Shown: piece after piece, positions 1-10,177 of the stretch
Position numbering within the stretch: the first letter of the stretch is position 1
Layout of the letters: the number at the start of each line of letters is the position of its first letter
From: Zoogloea oleivorans
Lineage (GTDB): Bacteria > Pseudomonadota > Gammaproteobacteria > Burkholderiales > Rhodocyclaceae
DNA length: 64,000 nt
Direction: 5' to 3'
Assembly (NCBI RefSeq): GCF_008107625.1
Contig: NZ_SDKK01000001.1
Coordinates: 307,857-371,856, forward strand
The notes under the pieces: generated by a model
The model's database searches: none
Told to the model about the DNA's origin: nothing
What the model saw: the letters and a program-made list of their open reading frames with translations, nothing else
Made by a program: the position numbers and the translations under genes

Positions 1-226
1 TTTGATGCTTTTTTTGGCACGCTGTCTGGTTGCGTCAGCGTGTTTGGATCCAACCCCTGGCGACCTAGTCTTTTGAATGCCGTTGGCCGTTTCACTGGCT
101 GATGAGTTGAACTCCGCCCTGTTGTTTTTGGGCTGTCGGGTGATACAACCGGATGCTTGTCTCATTGCTTTGTGAGGCAGACCTGCGCGCGCGTTCGATG
201 GATTGTGGCCACAGAAAGGAGAGCCC
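1..226. other. Intergenic start of window, no gene seen
   Basis: No ORF here has both a plausible start and a recognisable product. The segment is probably the upstream region of the transglycosylase gene that starts at 227. Nothing else can be supported. Confidence 0.5.
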
Positions 227-928
227 ATGTTCGCAACTCGTATCGCGAAGTACGCACGTCACGCGGCTTCATTCATGCTTCACTTCGCCCACGGCGGTCT
301 TCTCGTCGCTGGCCTTATCGTTACTCTCTTTGTTGCATCACGTATTGCCAATCACGGCGTACAAGGCTTGTCCCTCGGTAGTTTGACCGGTGAATCGTCC
401 GCCAGCGCGGTCATTGATGAGCCGGAAGTAGACGTAATCCAGGTGGCGGAGAATCCGTCATCCCAGTTGAGCCCCGATCTCCAGCGGGTCAAGACATACG
501 TAGCCAAGCGTTACCAGGTTTCCGCAGTGGCGCTTGAGCCGCTCCTGGCGGCAGCCCAGCAAACCGGGCGCAGTGTGGGTGTGGACCCCTTGCTGCTGGT
601 GGCGGTGATGGCCATCGAGTCCCGTTTCAATCCCTTTGCCGAGAGCCCGATGGGTGCCCAGGGACTGATGCAGGTGATTCCAAAATGGCATCCCGACAAG
701 ATTGATGTGAAGTCTGACAAGGGGGCAATGTTCGATCCCGATACCAACATCCGTGTTGGAGCCCTTGTGCTCAAGGAATACATCAAGAGCACCGGCTCGA
801 TCGAAATGGCTCTGCAGAAGTTCAACGGTTCCAGCGATCCCTCGGCACCCTACGCCAACAAGGTTATGGCTGTGAAAGCCCAGTTGAGCCAGGCTGCCCG
901 CAGCGGCAGCCGATTCGTCGGCGTCTGA
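227..928 (+). CDS. Lytic transglycosylase, SLT family
   Basis: A 233-residue periplasmic or membrane-anchored murein lytic transglycosylase, which cleaves the MurNAc-GlcNAc bond of peptidoglycan. The N-terminus has one hydrophobic segment (about residues 20-40) that can act as a signal anchor. The C-terminal half carries the SLT fold: the catalytic Glu lies in VAVMAIESRFNP and is followed by the GAQGLMQV motif typical of family 1. I chose ATG 227 because AAGGAG at 216-221 is well placed; the TTG at 203 would add eight residues. The substrate specificity and the exact Mlt/Slt subclass cannot be told from this sequence. It stands alone, convergent with the aminotransferase gene. Confidence 0.88.
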   Translation: MFATRIAKYARHAASFMLHFAHGGLLVAGLIVTLFVASRIANHGVQGLSLGSLTGESSASAVIDEPEVDVIQVAENPSSQLSPDLQRVKTYVAKRYQVSAVALEPLLAAAQQTGRSVGVDPLLLVAVMAIESRFNPFAESPMGAQGLMQVIPKWHPDKIDVKSDKGAMFDPDTNIRVGALVLKEYIKSTGSIEMALQKFNGSSDPSAPYANKVMAVKAQLSQAARSGSRFVGV

Positions 929-981
929 GGCTTGTCCGTGACGCTGGCTGTTCAGCTGGCGTCACCTTTTGTTCTTCCCCC

Positions 982-2142
982 TTAATTTTTCAGTACCTTG
1001 CGAATCCGTTCTGCGGCTTCGACTAGCCTCGCTTCGTCGGTTGTGTAGGCGATGCGCAGGTGGCGTTCGGGGGCGTTATCGCCGAAGTCGAGGCCGGGCG
1101 TGGTGGCGACGCCGGCTTCTTCGATGAGCCGTTTTGCCAGGCTTTCGCTGCTGTCGGCCAGCCCGGAGATGTCGGCGTACAGGTAGAAGGCGCCCTGTGG
1201 TTCCGTTGCGAAGCGAAAGCCCAGTTCGCGCAGGGCTGGCAGCAGTGCGTTGCGCCGGTTGGCGAAGGCGTGGCGGCGGGCTTCGAGAATTTCCAGGGTT
1301 CCCGGTGCGAAGGCCGCGAGTGCCGCGTGCTGGGCCGGGGTCGATGGCGAGATGAAGAAGTGCTGGGCGAGCTTTTCGATCTCGCGCACATAGGCGTGCG
1401 GAACGACCATCCAGCCCAGGCGCCAGCCGGTCATGCCGAAATACTTGGAAAAACTGTTTACCACAAACACGTCATCCAGCCGGCTCAGCGCGCTGCTCGC
1501 CTCGATGCCGTAGTTGAGGCCCTGATAGATCTCGTCGACGATCAGCACGCCGTCTCGGGCGCTGACCGTTTGTTGCAATGCGATGATTTCGTCCTGGCTC
1601 AGCAGGGTGCCGGTCGGGTTCGCCGGTGAGGCGACCATCAGGCCCCGGGTGCGCGGCGTCCATGCCGCTTCCACGTGCGCCGGGGTCGGCTGGAAGCGGC
1701 TGGAGGCATCCACGGGGAGCGCCTTGGCCACGCCTTCGAAGCTGCGTACCAGATGGCGGTTGGACGGGTAGCCCGGATCGGGCAGCAGCCATTCGTCGCC
1801 CGGATCGGTGAGCACTGCCAGGGCCAGCATCAGTGCGCCCGAGGCGCCGGGCGTGACGATGATGCGTTCCGGCGACACATCGGCGCCAAAACGATCCTGG
1901 TAGAAGCGGGAAATCGCTTCGCGCAGGGCGGTGAGGCCGAGTGCCGGGGTGTAATGGACGTGTCCGCCGGCCAGAAAGCGCTGGGCCGCCTCGACGATGG
2001 GTGGGGGGCTGGGGAAATCCGGCTCGCCCACTTCGAGGTGGATGATGTCCCGACCCGCGGCCGCCAGTTCGTGAGCGCGCTTGAGGATTTCCATCACGTG
2101 GAAGGGCTGGATGTCGGCCATGCGGCGGGCGATGCGGGTCAT
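982..2142 (-). CDS. PLP-dependent aminotransferase, class I/II
   Basis: A 386-residue cytosolic fold-type I aminotransferase. The PLP Schiff-base lysine is K233 in SFSKYFGMTGWRLGW. Other cofactor contacts are visible in ASPANPTG (171-178, Asn175), in VDEIY (Asp203, Tyr206) and in the distal LRIAY arginine near the C-terminus. Length and motifs fit the aspartate/alanine/aromatic group, but the amino-acid donor cannot be fixed from sequence alone. The gene lies just downstream of the pckG terminator, so it probably has its own promoter. The Shine-Dalgarno is weak, and no better start is visible. Confidence 0.88.
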   Translation of the reverse strand: MTRIARRMADIQPFHVMEILKRAHELAAAGRDIIHLEVGEPDFPSPPPIVEAAQRFLAGGHVHYTPALGLTALREAISRFYQDRFGADVSPERIIVTPGASGALMLALAVLTDPGDEWLLPDPGYPSNRHLVRSFEGVAKALPVDASSRFQPTPAHVEAAWTPRTRGLMVASPANPTGTLLSQDEIIALQQTVSARDGVLIVDEIYQGLNYGIEASSALSRLDDVFVVNSFSKYFGMTGWRLGWMVVPHAYVREIEKLAQHFFISPSTPAQHAALAAFAPGTLEILEARRHAFANRRNALLPALRELGFRFATEPQGAFYLYADISGLADSSESLAKRLIEEAGVATTPGLDFGDNAPERHLRIAYTTDEARLVEAAERIRKVLKN

Positions 2143-2165
2143 ACCTGTACTTTCTTCTGCAAAAC

Positions 2166-2195
2166 AAAAAAGCGCCGATTGCTCGACGCTTTTTT
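2166..2195 (-). terminator. Intrinsic terminator after pckG
   Basis: The arms AAAAAAGCG and CGCTTTTTT flank an inner CGA-TTGC-TCG hairpin, giving a U-tract on the minus strand. It sits between the 3' end of pckG and the aminotransferase gene. Confidence 0.8.
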
Positions 2196-2229
2196 GCGGT
2201 TTCAGAGCAGCCTCGCGGCGGCTGTGAAA

Positions 2230-4086
2230 TTACACCGACAGGGCCAGTTCGAACAGTTCGCGCTTGAGCATGAACTGCTTGGGGAGGCGATCCTGCAGCT
2301 TGTCGAACCACTCCTTGTGGCCGGCCAGCTCGGTCTTCCAGGCTTCGGCGTCGATCTTGACCAAGGCGTTGAATTCTTCCTTGGTGACGTCGGAGCCGGT
2401 CCAGTCGATGTCTTCGTACTGGGGCATCCACCCGAGGGCGTTCTCGGTGGCGTGGACGCGGCCACGGACACGGTCGACAACCCACTTCAGGACGCGCATG
2501 TTCTCGCCGAAGCCGGGCCACATGAAGTTGCCATCCTGGTCCATGCGGAACCAGTTCACGCAGAAGATGCCGGGAGCCTGGTCGACCGTGTGACCCATCT
2601 TCAGCCAGTGGTTGAAGTAGTCACCCATGTGATAGCCGCAGAACGGCAGCATGGCGAACGGATCGCGACGGACCACGCCCTGGGCGCCAAAGGCGGCGGC
2701 AGTGGTTTCGGAACCGAGGGTGGCAGCCATGTAGACGCCGTAGTTCCAGTTGAAAGCCTGGTACACCAGCGGCACGGTGGTGGCACGACGGCCGCCGAAG
2801 ATGAAGGCGGAAATCGGCACGCCAGCCGGATCTTCCCAGTTCGGGTCGATGGACGGGCACTGGCTGGCCGGGGCGGTGAAGCGGGAGTTCGGATGCGCAG
2901 CCTTGCGGCCGGTTTCCTTGGCCAGCTCCGGCGTCCAGTCCTTGCCTTGCCAGTCGATCAGGTGAGCCGGGGCTTCCTTGGTCATGCCTTCCCACCACAC
3001 ATCGCCATCGTCGGTCAGCGCGACGTTGGTGAAGATGATGTTTTCCTTGAGGGTGGCCAACGCGTTGAAGTTGGTCTTCTCGGAGGTGCCCGGTGCGACG
3101 CCGAAGAAGCCGGCTTCCGGGTTGATGGCGTAGAAACGGGTGGTGCCGTCGGCTTCCTTGCGGGGCTTGATCCAGGCGATGTCGTCGCCGACGGTGGAGA
3201 TCTTCCAGCCGTCGAAGGACTTCGGCGGAATCAGCATCGCGAAGTTGGTCTTGCCGCAGGCGGACGGGAAGGCGGCGGCGACGTAGGTTTTCTCGCCGGT
3301 GGGGCTTTCCACGCCGAGGATCAGCATGTGTTCGGCCAGCCAGCCTTCATCGCGGGCCATGTTGGAGGCAATGCGCAGGGCGAAGCACTTCTTGCCGAGC
3401 AGGGCGTTGCCGCCGTAGCCGGAGCCGTAAGACCAGATTTCGCGGGTCTCGGGATAATGAACAATGTACTTGGTGGTCGGGTTGCAGGGCCAGCGCGAAT
3501 CTTTCTCGCCGTGGCCAAGCGGTGCGCCGACCGTGTGCACGCAGGGCACGAACTCGCCGTCGGCGCCGAGCACTTCAAACACGGCCTTGCCCATGCGGGT
3601 CATGATGCGCATGTTGGTGACGACGTACGGGCTGTCGGAGATTTCCACGCCGATGTGGGCGATGGGAGAGCCGAGCGGACCCATGGAGAACGGAATCACG
3701 TACATCGTGCGCCCGTGCATGCAACCCTTGAACAGACCGTTCAGGGTCTGGCGCATCTTGGCCGGCTCTTCCCAGTTGTTGGTCGGGCCGGCATCGTCCT
3801 TGTTGACCGAACAGATGTAGGTGCGATCTTCAACACGCGCCACATCGGAAGGGTCGGAGCAGGCGAGGAAGGAGTTCTTGCGTTTTTCCGGGTTCAGCTT
3901 GACCAGCATTCCGGCGTCGACCATCTCGGCGCACAGGCGGTCGTATTCTTCTTGCGAGCCATCACACCAGACGACGCGCTCAGGTTCGGTGAGTGCTGCG
4001 ATCTCGCCAACCCATTGCTTGAGCTTCTGGTTTTTGACGTATTCGGGGGCGGCTGCGATGGCGGCTTCGGCAATGCTTTGAGACAT
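2230..4086 (-). CDS. pckG: Phosphoenolpyruvate carboxykinase (GTP)
   Basis: A 618-residue cytosolic enzyme that interconverts oxaloacetate plus GTP with PEP, CO2 and GDP, at the gluconeogenic/anaplerotic node. The kinase P-loop is PSACGKTN (274-281). Length and the GTP-type sequence ([33 protein letters not shown]) distinguish it from the ATP-dependent family. I chose ATG 4086, which has GGAG about 8 nt upstream, over an in-frame start 13 codons earlier. It is divergent from maeB, another C3/C4 node enzyme, so the two may share control from the 289-bp region between them. An intrinsic terminator follows at 2166-2195. Confidence 0.95.
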   Translation of the reverse strand: MSQSIAEAAIAAAPEYVKNQKLKQWVGEIAALTEPERVVWCDGSQEEYDRLCAEMVDAGMLVKLNPEKRKNSFLACSDPSDVARVEDRTYICSVNKDDAGPTNNWEEPAKMRQTLNGLFKGCMHGRTMYVIPFSMGPLGSPIAHIGVEISDSPYVVTNMRIMTRMGKAVFEVLGADGEFVPCVHTVGAPLGHGEKDSRWPCNPTTKYIVHYPETREIWSYGSGYGGNALLGKKCFALRIASNMARDEGWLAEHMLILGVESPTGEKTYVAAAFPSACGKTNFAMLIPPKSFDGWKISTVGDDIAWIKPRKEADGTTRFYAINPEAGFFGVAPGTSEKTNFNALATLKENIIFTNVALTDDGDVWWEGMTKEAPAHLIDWQGKDWTPELAKETGRKAAHPNSRFTAPASQCPSIDPNWEDPAGVPISAFIFGGRRATTVPLVYQAFNWNYGVYMAATLGSETTAAAFGAQGVVRRDPFAMLPFCGYHMGDYFNHWLKMGHTVDQAPGIFCVNWFRMDQDGNFMWPGFGENMRVLKWVVDRVRGRVHATENALGWMPQYEDIDWTGSDVTKEEFNALVKIDAEAWKTELAGHKEWFDKLQDRLPKQFMLKRELFELALSV

Positions 4087-4375
4087 CTGACGATTCTCCA
4101 GGACGTTACGGATGCGTTGTTTCATTCTTGCCGGCTTGGGAGTCCTGCCGGCTGGGCACTCGCGTCTTTTGCCACCTGGGCGCGGCGCGTATTATTGGTG
4201 TCAATCGGGACAAACCCCAAATGAGCTAGCCTAGTATTATGCCACGGATCGAACCGCTTCGTAATCCAGTCATCGTGCATGAAATGCTGTGGATGTCACG
4301 AATGGCAGCGTGAGGGGTTTTGGTCTGATGATGGCAAGGTCGCAGCAAACAAACACAATGGAGAGGGACTACAGC
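4087..4375. promoter_or_regulatory. Divergent promoter region pckG/maeB
   Basis: A 289-bp spacer between the starts of two divergent genes of the PEP-pyruvate-malate node. It must hold both promoters. I cannot assign confident -35/-10 pairs or a named operator by eye. Confidence 0.45.
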
Positions 4376-6643
4376 ATGGATGAGCAAATTCGCCTGGCCG
4401 CACTGGAATATCACCGTTATCCCAAGCCGGGGAAGATTTCCATCGCGCCGACCAAGGCGCTGACCAACCAGCAGGATTTGTCGCTGGCCTATTCACCCGG
4501 TGTGGCGGCTGCCTGCGACGCGATTGTCGAAGATCCGGCCGAAGCGGCGAACCTGACTTCCCGCAGCAATCTGATTGGTGTCGTTACCAACGGTACCGCG
4601 GTGCTCGGCCTCGGCAACATCGGCCCGCTGGCCGCCAAGCCGGTGATGGAAGGCAAGGCCGTGCTGTTCAAGAAGTTTGCCGGCATCGACGTGTTCGACC
4701 TTGAGATCGACGAACCCGATGCAGACAAGCTGATCGACATGATCGCTGCGCTGGAGCCCACTTTCGGCGGCATCAACCTCGAGGACATCAAGGCGCCCGA
4801 GTGCTTCTACATCGAGAAGAAGCTGCGCGAGCGGATGAAGATCCCGGTCTTCCACGACGACCAGCACGGCACCGCCATCGTGGTCGGCGCGGCGATCCTC
4901 AATGGCCTGCATCTGCTGGGCAAGGATCTGTCGAAGGTCAAGCTGGTGACTTCCGGTGCCGGTGCTGCCGCGCTGGCCTGCCTCGACCTGCTGGTGATGC
5001 TCGGCATTCCCGTCGAGAACATCTGGGTGACCGACCTGGAAGGCGTGGTCTATGTGGGCCGCACCAAGCTGATGGACCCGATCAAGGACCGTTACGCCAA
5101 GGTGACCGAGGCCCGTACGCTGGGCGAGGTGATCGAGGGCGCCGATGTGTTCCTCGGTCTCTCTGCCGGCGGCGTGATGAAGCCGGAGATGGTCGCCAGG
5201 ATGGCACCCAATCCGATGATCATGGCGCTGGCCAACCCGACCCCGGAAATTCTCCCGGAAGAGGTCAAGAAGGTGCGCAGCGATGCGCTGATTGCTACCG
5301 GCCGTTCGGATTATCCGAACCAGGTGAACAACGTCCTGTGCTTCCCCTTCATCTTCCGCGGTGCGCTGGACGTGGGCGCCACGACCATCACCGACGAGAT
5401 GAAGATGGCCGCCGTGAAGGCGATCGCCGAGCTGGCGCGCGCCGAGGCTTCCGACATCGTGGCTGCGGCCTATGGCGAGAACGTCTCCGGTTTTGGCCCC
5501 GAGTACATCATTCCGAAGCCTTTCGATCCGCGCCTGATCGTCAAGATTGCGCCGGAAGTGGCCCGGGCGGCGATGGAGTCGGGCGTGGCGACGCGGCCGA
5601 TCACCGATTTCGAGGCCTATCGCCAGCAGCTCAACAACTTCGTGTGGCAGTCCGGGCTGGTCATGAAGCCGGTGTTTCAGGCCGCCAAGCAGGCGCCCAA
5701 GCGCATCATCTTTGCCGAAGGCGAAGCCGAACGCGTGCTGCGCGCCGTGCAAACCGTGGTCGACGAGGGCTTGTGCCGGCCGATCCTCATCGGGCGTCCG
5801 GAAGTGGTGGTGGACAACATCGAACGCTTCGGCCTGCGTCTGCGTCCGGAAATCGACTTCGAGATGGTCAATCCGGATTCCGATCCGCGCTTCGACCAGC
5901 TGTGGTCGCATTACCACACGCTGATGGAGCGCAAGGGCGTGTCGGTTGACTACGCCAAGCGCGAAGTGCGTCGCCGCACCACGCTGATCGGCTCGCTGCT
6001 GCTCAAGTTCGGCTACGCCGACGGGATGATCTGCGGCACCTACGGCATGCACGGCCTGCACCTCAAGTTCGTTGAAACCGTGCTGGGTCGTCAGAAGGGC
6101 GTGCGCAACTTCTACACCATGAACCTGCTGTCCCTGCCGGGGCGCACGGTGTTCCTGTGCGACACCTACGTCAATTACGATCCGACGCCGGAGCAGGTGG
6201 TTGAAATGACCCGTCTGGCCGCCGATGAAGTGCGTCGTTTCGGTATCCAGCCGCGCATCGCGCTGTTGTCCCATTCGAGCTTTGGCACCGACAATTCGCC
6301 GACCGCCGAAAAGATGCGCAAGGCGCTGGTGATGCTGCATACCGAGCATCCCGAACTCGACGTCGAAGGCGAAATGCACGGCGATGCGGCCCTGGATGCG
6401 GGCATCCGCAAGCAGGTCTTCCCCAACGCCAAGATGAGCGAGGATGCCAACCTGCTGATCTTCCCGACCCTCGACGCGGCCAACATCGCCTTCAATCTGC
6501 TGAAGACCGCCGCTGGCGAAGGCATGACCATCGGCCCGATCCTGCTTGGTTCGGCCAAGCCGGTTCATATCCTGACGGCAACGGCAACGGTGCGGCGGAT
6601 CATCAACATGACGGCGCTGACGGTGGTCGAAGCCGGTCGCTGA
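4376..6643 (+). CDS. maeB: NADP-dependent malic enzyme with phosphotransacetylase-like tail
   Basis: A 755-residue cytosolic enzyme that decarboxylates malate to pyruvate with NADP reduction. The N-terminal malic domain shows [19 protein letters not shown] and the dinucleotide-binding stretch [16 protein letters not shown]. From about residue 430 a second domain resembles phosphate acetyltransferase, the architecture of the large MaeB class (about 760 residues). In known MaeB proteins this tail is regulatory rather than a working acetyltransferase. ATG 4376 is preferred because GGAGAGGG lies at 4360-4367; the upstream in-frame start adds residues unlike the family. Divergent from pckG. Confidence 0.94.
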   Translation: MDEQIRLAALEYHRYPKPGKISIAPTKALTNQQDLSLAYSPGVAAACDAIVEDPAEAANLTSRSNLIGVVTNGTAVLGLGNIGPLAAKPVMEGKAVLFKKFAGIDVFDLEIDEPDADKLIDMIAALEPTFGGINLEDIKAPECFYIEKKLRERMKIPVFHDDQHGTAIVVGAAILNGLHLLGKDLSKVKLVTSGAGAAALACLDLLVMLGIPVENIWVTDLEGVVYVGRTKLMDPIKDRYAKVTEARTLGEVIEGADVFLGLSAGGVMKPEMVARMAPNPMIMALANPTPEILPEEVKKVRSDALIATGRSDYPNQVNNVLCFPFIFRGALDVGATTITDEMKMAAVKAIAELARAEASDIVAAAYGENVSGFGPEYIIPKPFDPRLIVKIAPEVARAAMESGVATRPITDFEAYRQQLNNFVWQSGLVMKPVFQAAKQAPKRIIFAEGEAERVLRAVQTVVDEGLCRPILIGRPEVVVDNIERFGLRLRPEIDFEMVNPDSDPRFDQLWSHYHTLMERKGVSVDYAKREVRRRTTLIGSLLLKFGYADGMICGTYGMHGLHLKFVETVLGRQKGVRNFYTMNLLSLPGRTVFLCDTYVNYDPTPEQVVEMTRLAADEVRRFGIQPRIALLSHSSFGTDNSPTAEKMRKALVMLHTEHPELDVEGEMHGDAALDAGIRKQVFPNAKMSEDANLLIFPTLDAANIAFNLLKTAAGEGMTIGPILLGSAKPVHILTATATVRRIINMTALTVVEAGR

Positions 6644-6707
6644 GGTAGCGTCTAGGCCTCGGCCGCATGTTGCCGTTACACTCGTGAGATAAATCACGGG
6701 AGACGGT

Positions 6708-7850
6708 ATGGCTGAGGGCAGGGCGGCGCTGGTGCTCACTGGCGGTGGTGCGCGTGCGGCCTATCAGGTCGGCGCGCTCCTCGCCATTCGGGATGTGTGG
6801 GGCAGCAAGCGCGCCGAAAATCCGTTTCCGATCGTTTGCGGGACTTCCGCCGGTGCCGTCAATGCGGTGGCACTGGCGGTTTTTTCGGCCAATTTCGACG
6901 AGGCGGTGCGCAAGCTCGCCTTCATCTGGCGCAACTTGCGGGTCGACCATGTCTACCGCGCCGATACTCTCGCGATCGCCGAATCGGTGTTGCGCTGGGG
7001 ATCGGCCGTTTTCTTCGGCTGGCTGGTGAACCAGTCGCCCCGCTCGCTGCTCGACAATGCGCCGCTGGGCGAGTTGCTCGAGGCCCAGCTGGATTTCAGC
7101 GCCATCGGCCGTTCGATTGCCGATGGTCATCTGCATGCGATCTCGGTGACGGCATCCGGTTACACCTCCGGCGAAAGCCTGGCCTTTTACCAGGGGGCGG
7201 ATTCACTCGAACCCTGGCGACGCGCCCAGCGTGTCGGCATCCGGACCGAGCTGAAGGTGGATCATTTACTGGCTTCCAGCGCAATTCCCTTTGTTTTTCC
7301 GGCGGTACGCATCAATCGCGAATATTTCGGCGACGGCTCCATGCGTCAGTTGGCGCCGATCAGCCCGGCCATCCACCTGGGAGCCGACCGGATTCTGGTG
7401 ATTGCCGGCGGGCGCCGTTCAGAGGAGGCCCGTCAGCGCTCCGACACCTATCCGTCACCGGCCCAGGTGGCCGGCCACGCCATGTCGAGCATCTTTCTCG
7501 ATGGCTTGTCGATGGACCTGGAGCGTCTCGAGCGCATCAACACCACCCTGAGTGCATTCACTGCGGAGCAGCGGCTTGAGGCTGGCATTGCCCTGAAACC
7601 CATCGAGACGCTGGTGATTGCTCCGTCCCAGCGCCTGGATTATCTGGCGACCCGCCACCGCAATGCGCTGCCGAACTCCCTCAGGCTGGTTCTGCGCGGA
7701 ATTGGTGCCATGCGGAAGAATGGCTCGGTGTTACTCTCCTACCTGCTTTTCGAGCGTGCCTATACCCGTTCCCTGATGCAGCTCGGCTACACCGATGCGA
7801 TGAGTCGCCGGGCCGAGCTGGCCCGCTTTTTGCGGATTGACGAAGGCTGA
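6708..7850 (+). CDS. Patatin-like phospholipase
   Basis: A 380-residue patatin-family acyl hydrolase with a Ser-Asp dyad. The oxyanion loop is TGGGARAAYQVG (11-22), the nucleophile is Ser47 in GTSAG (45-49), and the catalytic Asp is D209 in FGDGS. There is no signal peptide, so it is likely cytosolic or on the inner membrane face. The long C-terminal region after residue 250 is Arg-rich and has no motif I recognise. ATG 6708 is preceded by GGGAGACGG. No neighbour points to a lipid substrate, and the gene appears to be single. Confidence 0.87.
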   Translation: MAEGRAALVLTGGGARAAYQVGALLAIRDVWGSKRAENPFPIVCGTSAGAVNAVALAVFSANFDEAVRKLAFIWRNLRVDHVYRADTLAIAESVLRWGSAVFFGWLVNQSPRSLLDNAPLGELLEAQLDFSAIGRSIADGHLHAISVTASGYTSGESLAFYQGADSLEPWRRAQRVGIRTELKVDHLLASSAIPFVFPAVRINREYFGDGSMRQLAPISPAIHLGADRILVIAGGRRSEEARQRSDTYPSPAQVAGHAMSSIFLDGLSMDLERLERINTTLSAFTAEQRLEAGIALKPIETLVIAPSQRLDYLATRHRNALPNSLRLVLRGIGAMRKNGSVLLSYLLFERAYTRSLMQLGYTDAMSRRAELARFLRIDEG

Positions 7851-8116
7851 ACAGGCGTCCGTTTGACGTCGCTGGCACTGTTACAAAGAAAAGTGGAAAA
7901 AATCATTCACAAAAAACTTCAAAAATTTAAAATAAGCCATTATTTTGAATGAGAAGTCTGCCGTTACTGTCTGACACACTCCCGGCGTGGAAACCGACCT
8001 CGAAGCAGGACGTCGGCCAGTCGGGAGGCAACGCCGCCCGCGAGACACATCTGTCGCGAAGATTTGTTACTCCGGAAGAGCCCGCTCTTCCGGCTCACGA
8101 TTCAGTTTGAAAAACG
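7851..8116. promoter_or_regulatory. Upstream region of pbpG with AT palindrome
   Basis: A 266-bp gap. It contains an unusually AT-rich stretch (about 7890-7950) with a perfect inverted repeat AAAATAA-GCCA-TTATTTT at 7929-7946, and a second strong hairpin at 8072-8093 listed separately. The pbpG promoter is presumably here. No gene is seen. Confidence 0.45.
8072..8093 (+). promoter_or_regulatory. Perfect hairpin in pbpG 5' leader
   Basis: CCGGAAGAGC and GCTCTTCCGG form a perfect 10-bp stem with only two bases (CC) between. It ends 23 nt before the pbpG ATG and has no T-run, so it is not a simple terminator. It could be an mRNA leader structure or a protein-binding palindrome. Confidence 0.5.
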
Positions 8117-9166
8117 ATGAAAATCCGTAATACCGTACTTGCCCTGCTGAGTGTTTTTGTCCTCGGTACGATGGCTTCCGGCGACGTTTCTGCTGCATCG
8201 CAGCGTCAGTCGTCGAAGAAGGCGCATTCCGCCAAGGCCGCGAACAAGTCCGAGAAAGTGGCGAAGTCGGCCCCGTCGAAGGCTTCCCGGGTTGCCAGTG
8301 TGCGCAAGCCCGGCCGGCATGCCACGTCGTCCCACGTCCAGCGCGCCTCTTTTGCGTCGGTGGCGCCGGATATGGACAACGAAGGCAATCCGCTCCTGCA
8401 TTCGGCGGCCTTCATGATCGCCGACCAGGCCACCGGCAATGTGCTGCTCGAGAAAAACTCCGATGCAGTTCTGCCGATCGCCTCCATCACCAAGCTGATG
8501 ACGGCGATGGTGGTGCTGGATGCGCGTCTCAGCCTTACCGATATTCTCACCATCGCCAGCGATGATGTGGATACGCTGCGCGGCAGCAGCTCCCATGTGC
8601 CGGTTGGTACCGAGCTGCCCCGCGAAGACATGTTGCGCCTGGCCTTGATGTCGTCCGAAAACCGGGCTGCATCTGCCCTGGCGCGCCACTATCCGGGCGG
8701 CCTGCCTGCTTTCGTCACGGCCATGAACCGCAAGGCGGTTTCCCTCGGCCTGCGTGAAACCCGCTTCATGGACAGCACCGGTCTCAATTCAGCCAACGTC
8801 TCCAGTGCCCGCGATCTGGTCAAAATGGTGTCGGCGGCGTCCCGCTATCCGCTGATCCGCGAGTTTTCCACCACGGCCAACTACACCGTCTCCCTCAACG
8901 GTCGCCCGCGCCAGTTCAACAACACGAACGCGCTGGTCAGCAGCCCCGATTGGCAGATCGGCGTGTCGAAGACCGGCTTCATCAACGAGTCGGGCAAGTG
9001 CCTGGTGATGCAGGCCTGGTTGCTCAACAAGCCGATGATCATCGTCCTGCTCGACTCCTTCGGCCGCTTCACCCGTGTGGCCGATGCCCAGCGGGTCAAG
9101 CGCTGGCTGGAGAGTGCGGCGGTTCAGCAGAAACTGGCTGCCAACATGCGGGGTCCGGCGACCTGA
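8117..9166 (+). CDS. pbpG: D-Ala-D-Ala endopeptidase, PBP7 type
   Basis: A 349-residue low-molecular-weight penicillin-binding protein exported by an N-terminal signal peptide (cleavage probably around residue 26). The three serine-peptidase motifs are present: S123-I-T-K126, S180-E-N182 and K285-T-G287. The region between signal and catalytic domain (about 28-85) is rich in Lys, Ser and Ala and is probably a flexible linker near the wall. The family trims or cuts D-Ala-mDAP cross-links in periplasmic peptidoglycan. It is preceded by a hairpin-bearing leader and followed by a clear terminator, so it is monocistronic. Confidence 0.9.
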   Translation: MKIRNTVLALLSVFVLGTMASGDVSAASQRQSSKKAHSAKAANKSEKVAKSAPSKASRVASVRKPGRHATSSHVQRASFASVAPDMDNEGNPLLHSAAFMIADQATGNVLLEKNSDAVLPIASITKLMTAMVVLDARLSLTDILTIASDDVDTLRGSSSHVPVGTELPREDMLRLALMSSENRAASALARHYPGGLPAFVTAMNRKAVSLGLRETRFMDSTGLNSANVSSARDLVKMVSAASRYPLIREFSTTANYTVSLNGRPRQFNNTNALVSSPDWQIGVSKTGFINESGKCLVMQAWLLNKPMIIVLLDSFGRFTRVADAQRVKRWLESAAVQQKLAANMRGPAT

Positions 9167-9187
9167 TCCATGCCTGCCTGAGTGTAG

Positions 9188-9214
9188 AAAGGGCGCCTTG
9201 CGGCGCCCTTTTTT
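9188..9214 (+). terminator. Intrinsic terminator after pbpG
   Basis: The stem GGGCGCC/GGCGCCC with loop TTGC is followed by six T. It lies directly downstream of pbpG. Confidence 0.88.
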
Positions 9215-9232
9215 CGGCTGTGTCGCGGTGGC

Positions 9233-10099
9233 CTAACGGGCCGGTGCCGGGATGTAACCGAGGGATGCGGAGATTTCGTCTGCAGTCTGGCGGATCAGGG
9301 GCGCCCAATCGGGATTGAAGCGTTCCGACGGGGTGGACAGGGACAAGCCGGCCACCAGTTCGCCGCTGTCGTCACGGATGCCGGCGGCGATGCAGCGCAC
9401 GCCATTTTCGACTTCATCCAGGTCATAAGCCACGCCATGTCGACGCACCTTGTCGAGTTCCTTCTCGAGGCCCTGCAGGGTGGTGATGGAGGTGGGCGTT
9501 GAGCTTGGCAGCCCGGTGCGTTTGGCGTAGTCCTTGACCTTCTGGGGGCCATCCTCAACGAGGAAAAGCTTGCCGGTGGCGGTGGTGTGCAGCGGGGCGC
9601 GGGCGCCGACGATATGCACCACCCGCACGGCGGAGCGTCCGCTGGAAGTACGCTCCACGTAAACGATTTCGTCGCCAGCCCGGATGCCGAGGTTCACGCT
9701 TTCGCCGGTGGTGGCGTGGAGCTTGAGCATGGCCGACATGGCGGTTTCCCGCAGGGAGATGCGTGACTTGACCAGGCTGCCCAGCTCCAGCAGGCGGATG
9801 CCGAGGCGGTAGATGCCGGTTTCATTGCGTTCGACGAAGCCGCTGCTGGTCATGGCGCCGAGGATGCGGTGAGCCGTAGACGGGTGCAGGCCGGTTTCGA
9901 TGGCGAGTTGCTTGAGGGGAACCGGATCGGGATGCTCGGCGAGGACGTTGAGCAGCGTCATCATGCGCTCGATGACCTGGATCGGATTTTTCGCGGGTGT
10001 TTCTTGCGTGGACAACGGATTTTCTGCCTGTCGATCAGTAGTCAGCGATGTTAACGCAGGACCCCTGATTTCGCCTAATGAAATGCCGCACTGCCGCAT
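9233..10099 (-). CDS. IclR-family transcriptional regulator
   Basis: A 288-residue regulator. The N-terminal winged helix-turn-helix is at about residues 40-100 (helix around LKQLAIETGLHPSTAHRIL), and the C-terminal effector domain covers about 115-285. The motifs TATGKLFL and GVRCIAAGIRD match the IclR effector domain. ATG 10099 has AAGGAG at 10109-10114, spaced 9 nt, although this gives about 28 residues before the usual IclR start; a TTG near 10014 is an alternative. It lies 78 bp below a nucleoside-recognition membrane protein on the same strand and may control that gene or lrgAB. The effector is unknown. Confidence 0.88.
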   Translation of the reverse strand: MRQCGISLGEIRGPALTSLTTDRQAENPLSTQETPAKNPIQVIERMMTLLNVLAEHPDPVPLKQLAIETGLHPSTAHRILGAMTSSGFVERNETGIYRLGIRLLELGSLVKSRISLRETAMSAMLKLHATTGESVNLGIRAGDEIVYVERTSSGRSAVRVVHIVGARAPLHTTATGKLFLVEDGPQKVKDYAKRTGLPSSTPTSITTLQGLEKELDKVRRHGVAYDLDEVENGVRCIAAGIRDDSGELVAGLSLSTPSERFNPDWAPLIRQTADEISASLGYIPAPAR

Positions 10100-10177
10100 C
10101 GGTCGTCACTCCTTGATCGCAAAGGGCGCGAATAGCACCTCGACGCTGGTCTTGGTGGCGAACTGGGTGAGCATGAA

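Noticed and set aside
1675..4224. 849-codon plus-strand ORF
   Set aside because: It is antisense to the aminotransferase and pckG, both with full family motifs; its sequence has no family features.
4493..6739. 748-codon minus-strand ORF opposite maeB
   Set aside because: His/Arg/Gly-rich shadow of a gene with clear catalytic motifs; GC-rich codon bias opens the reverse frame.
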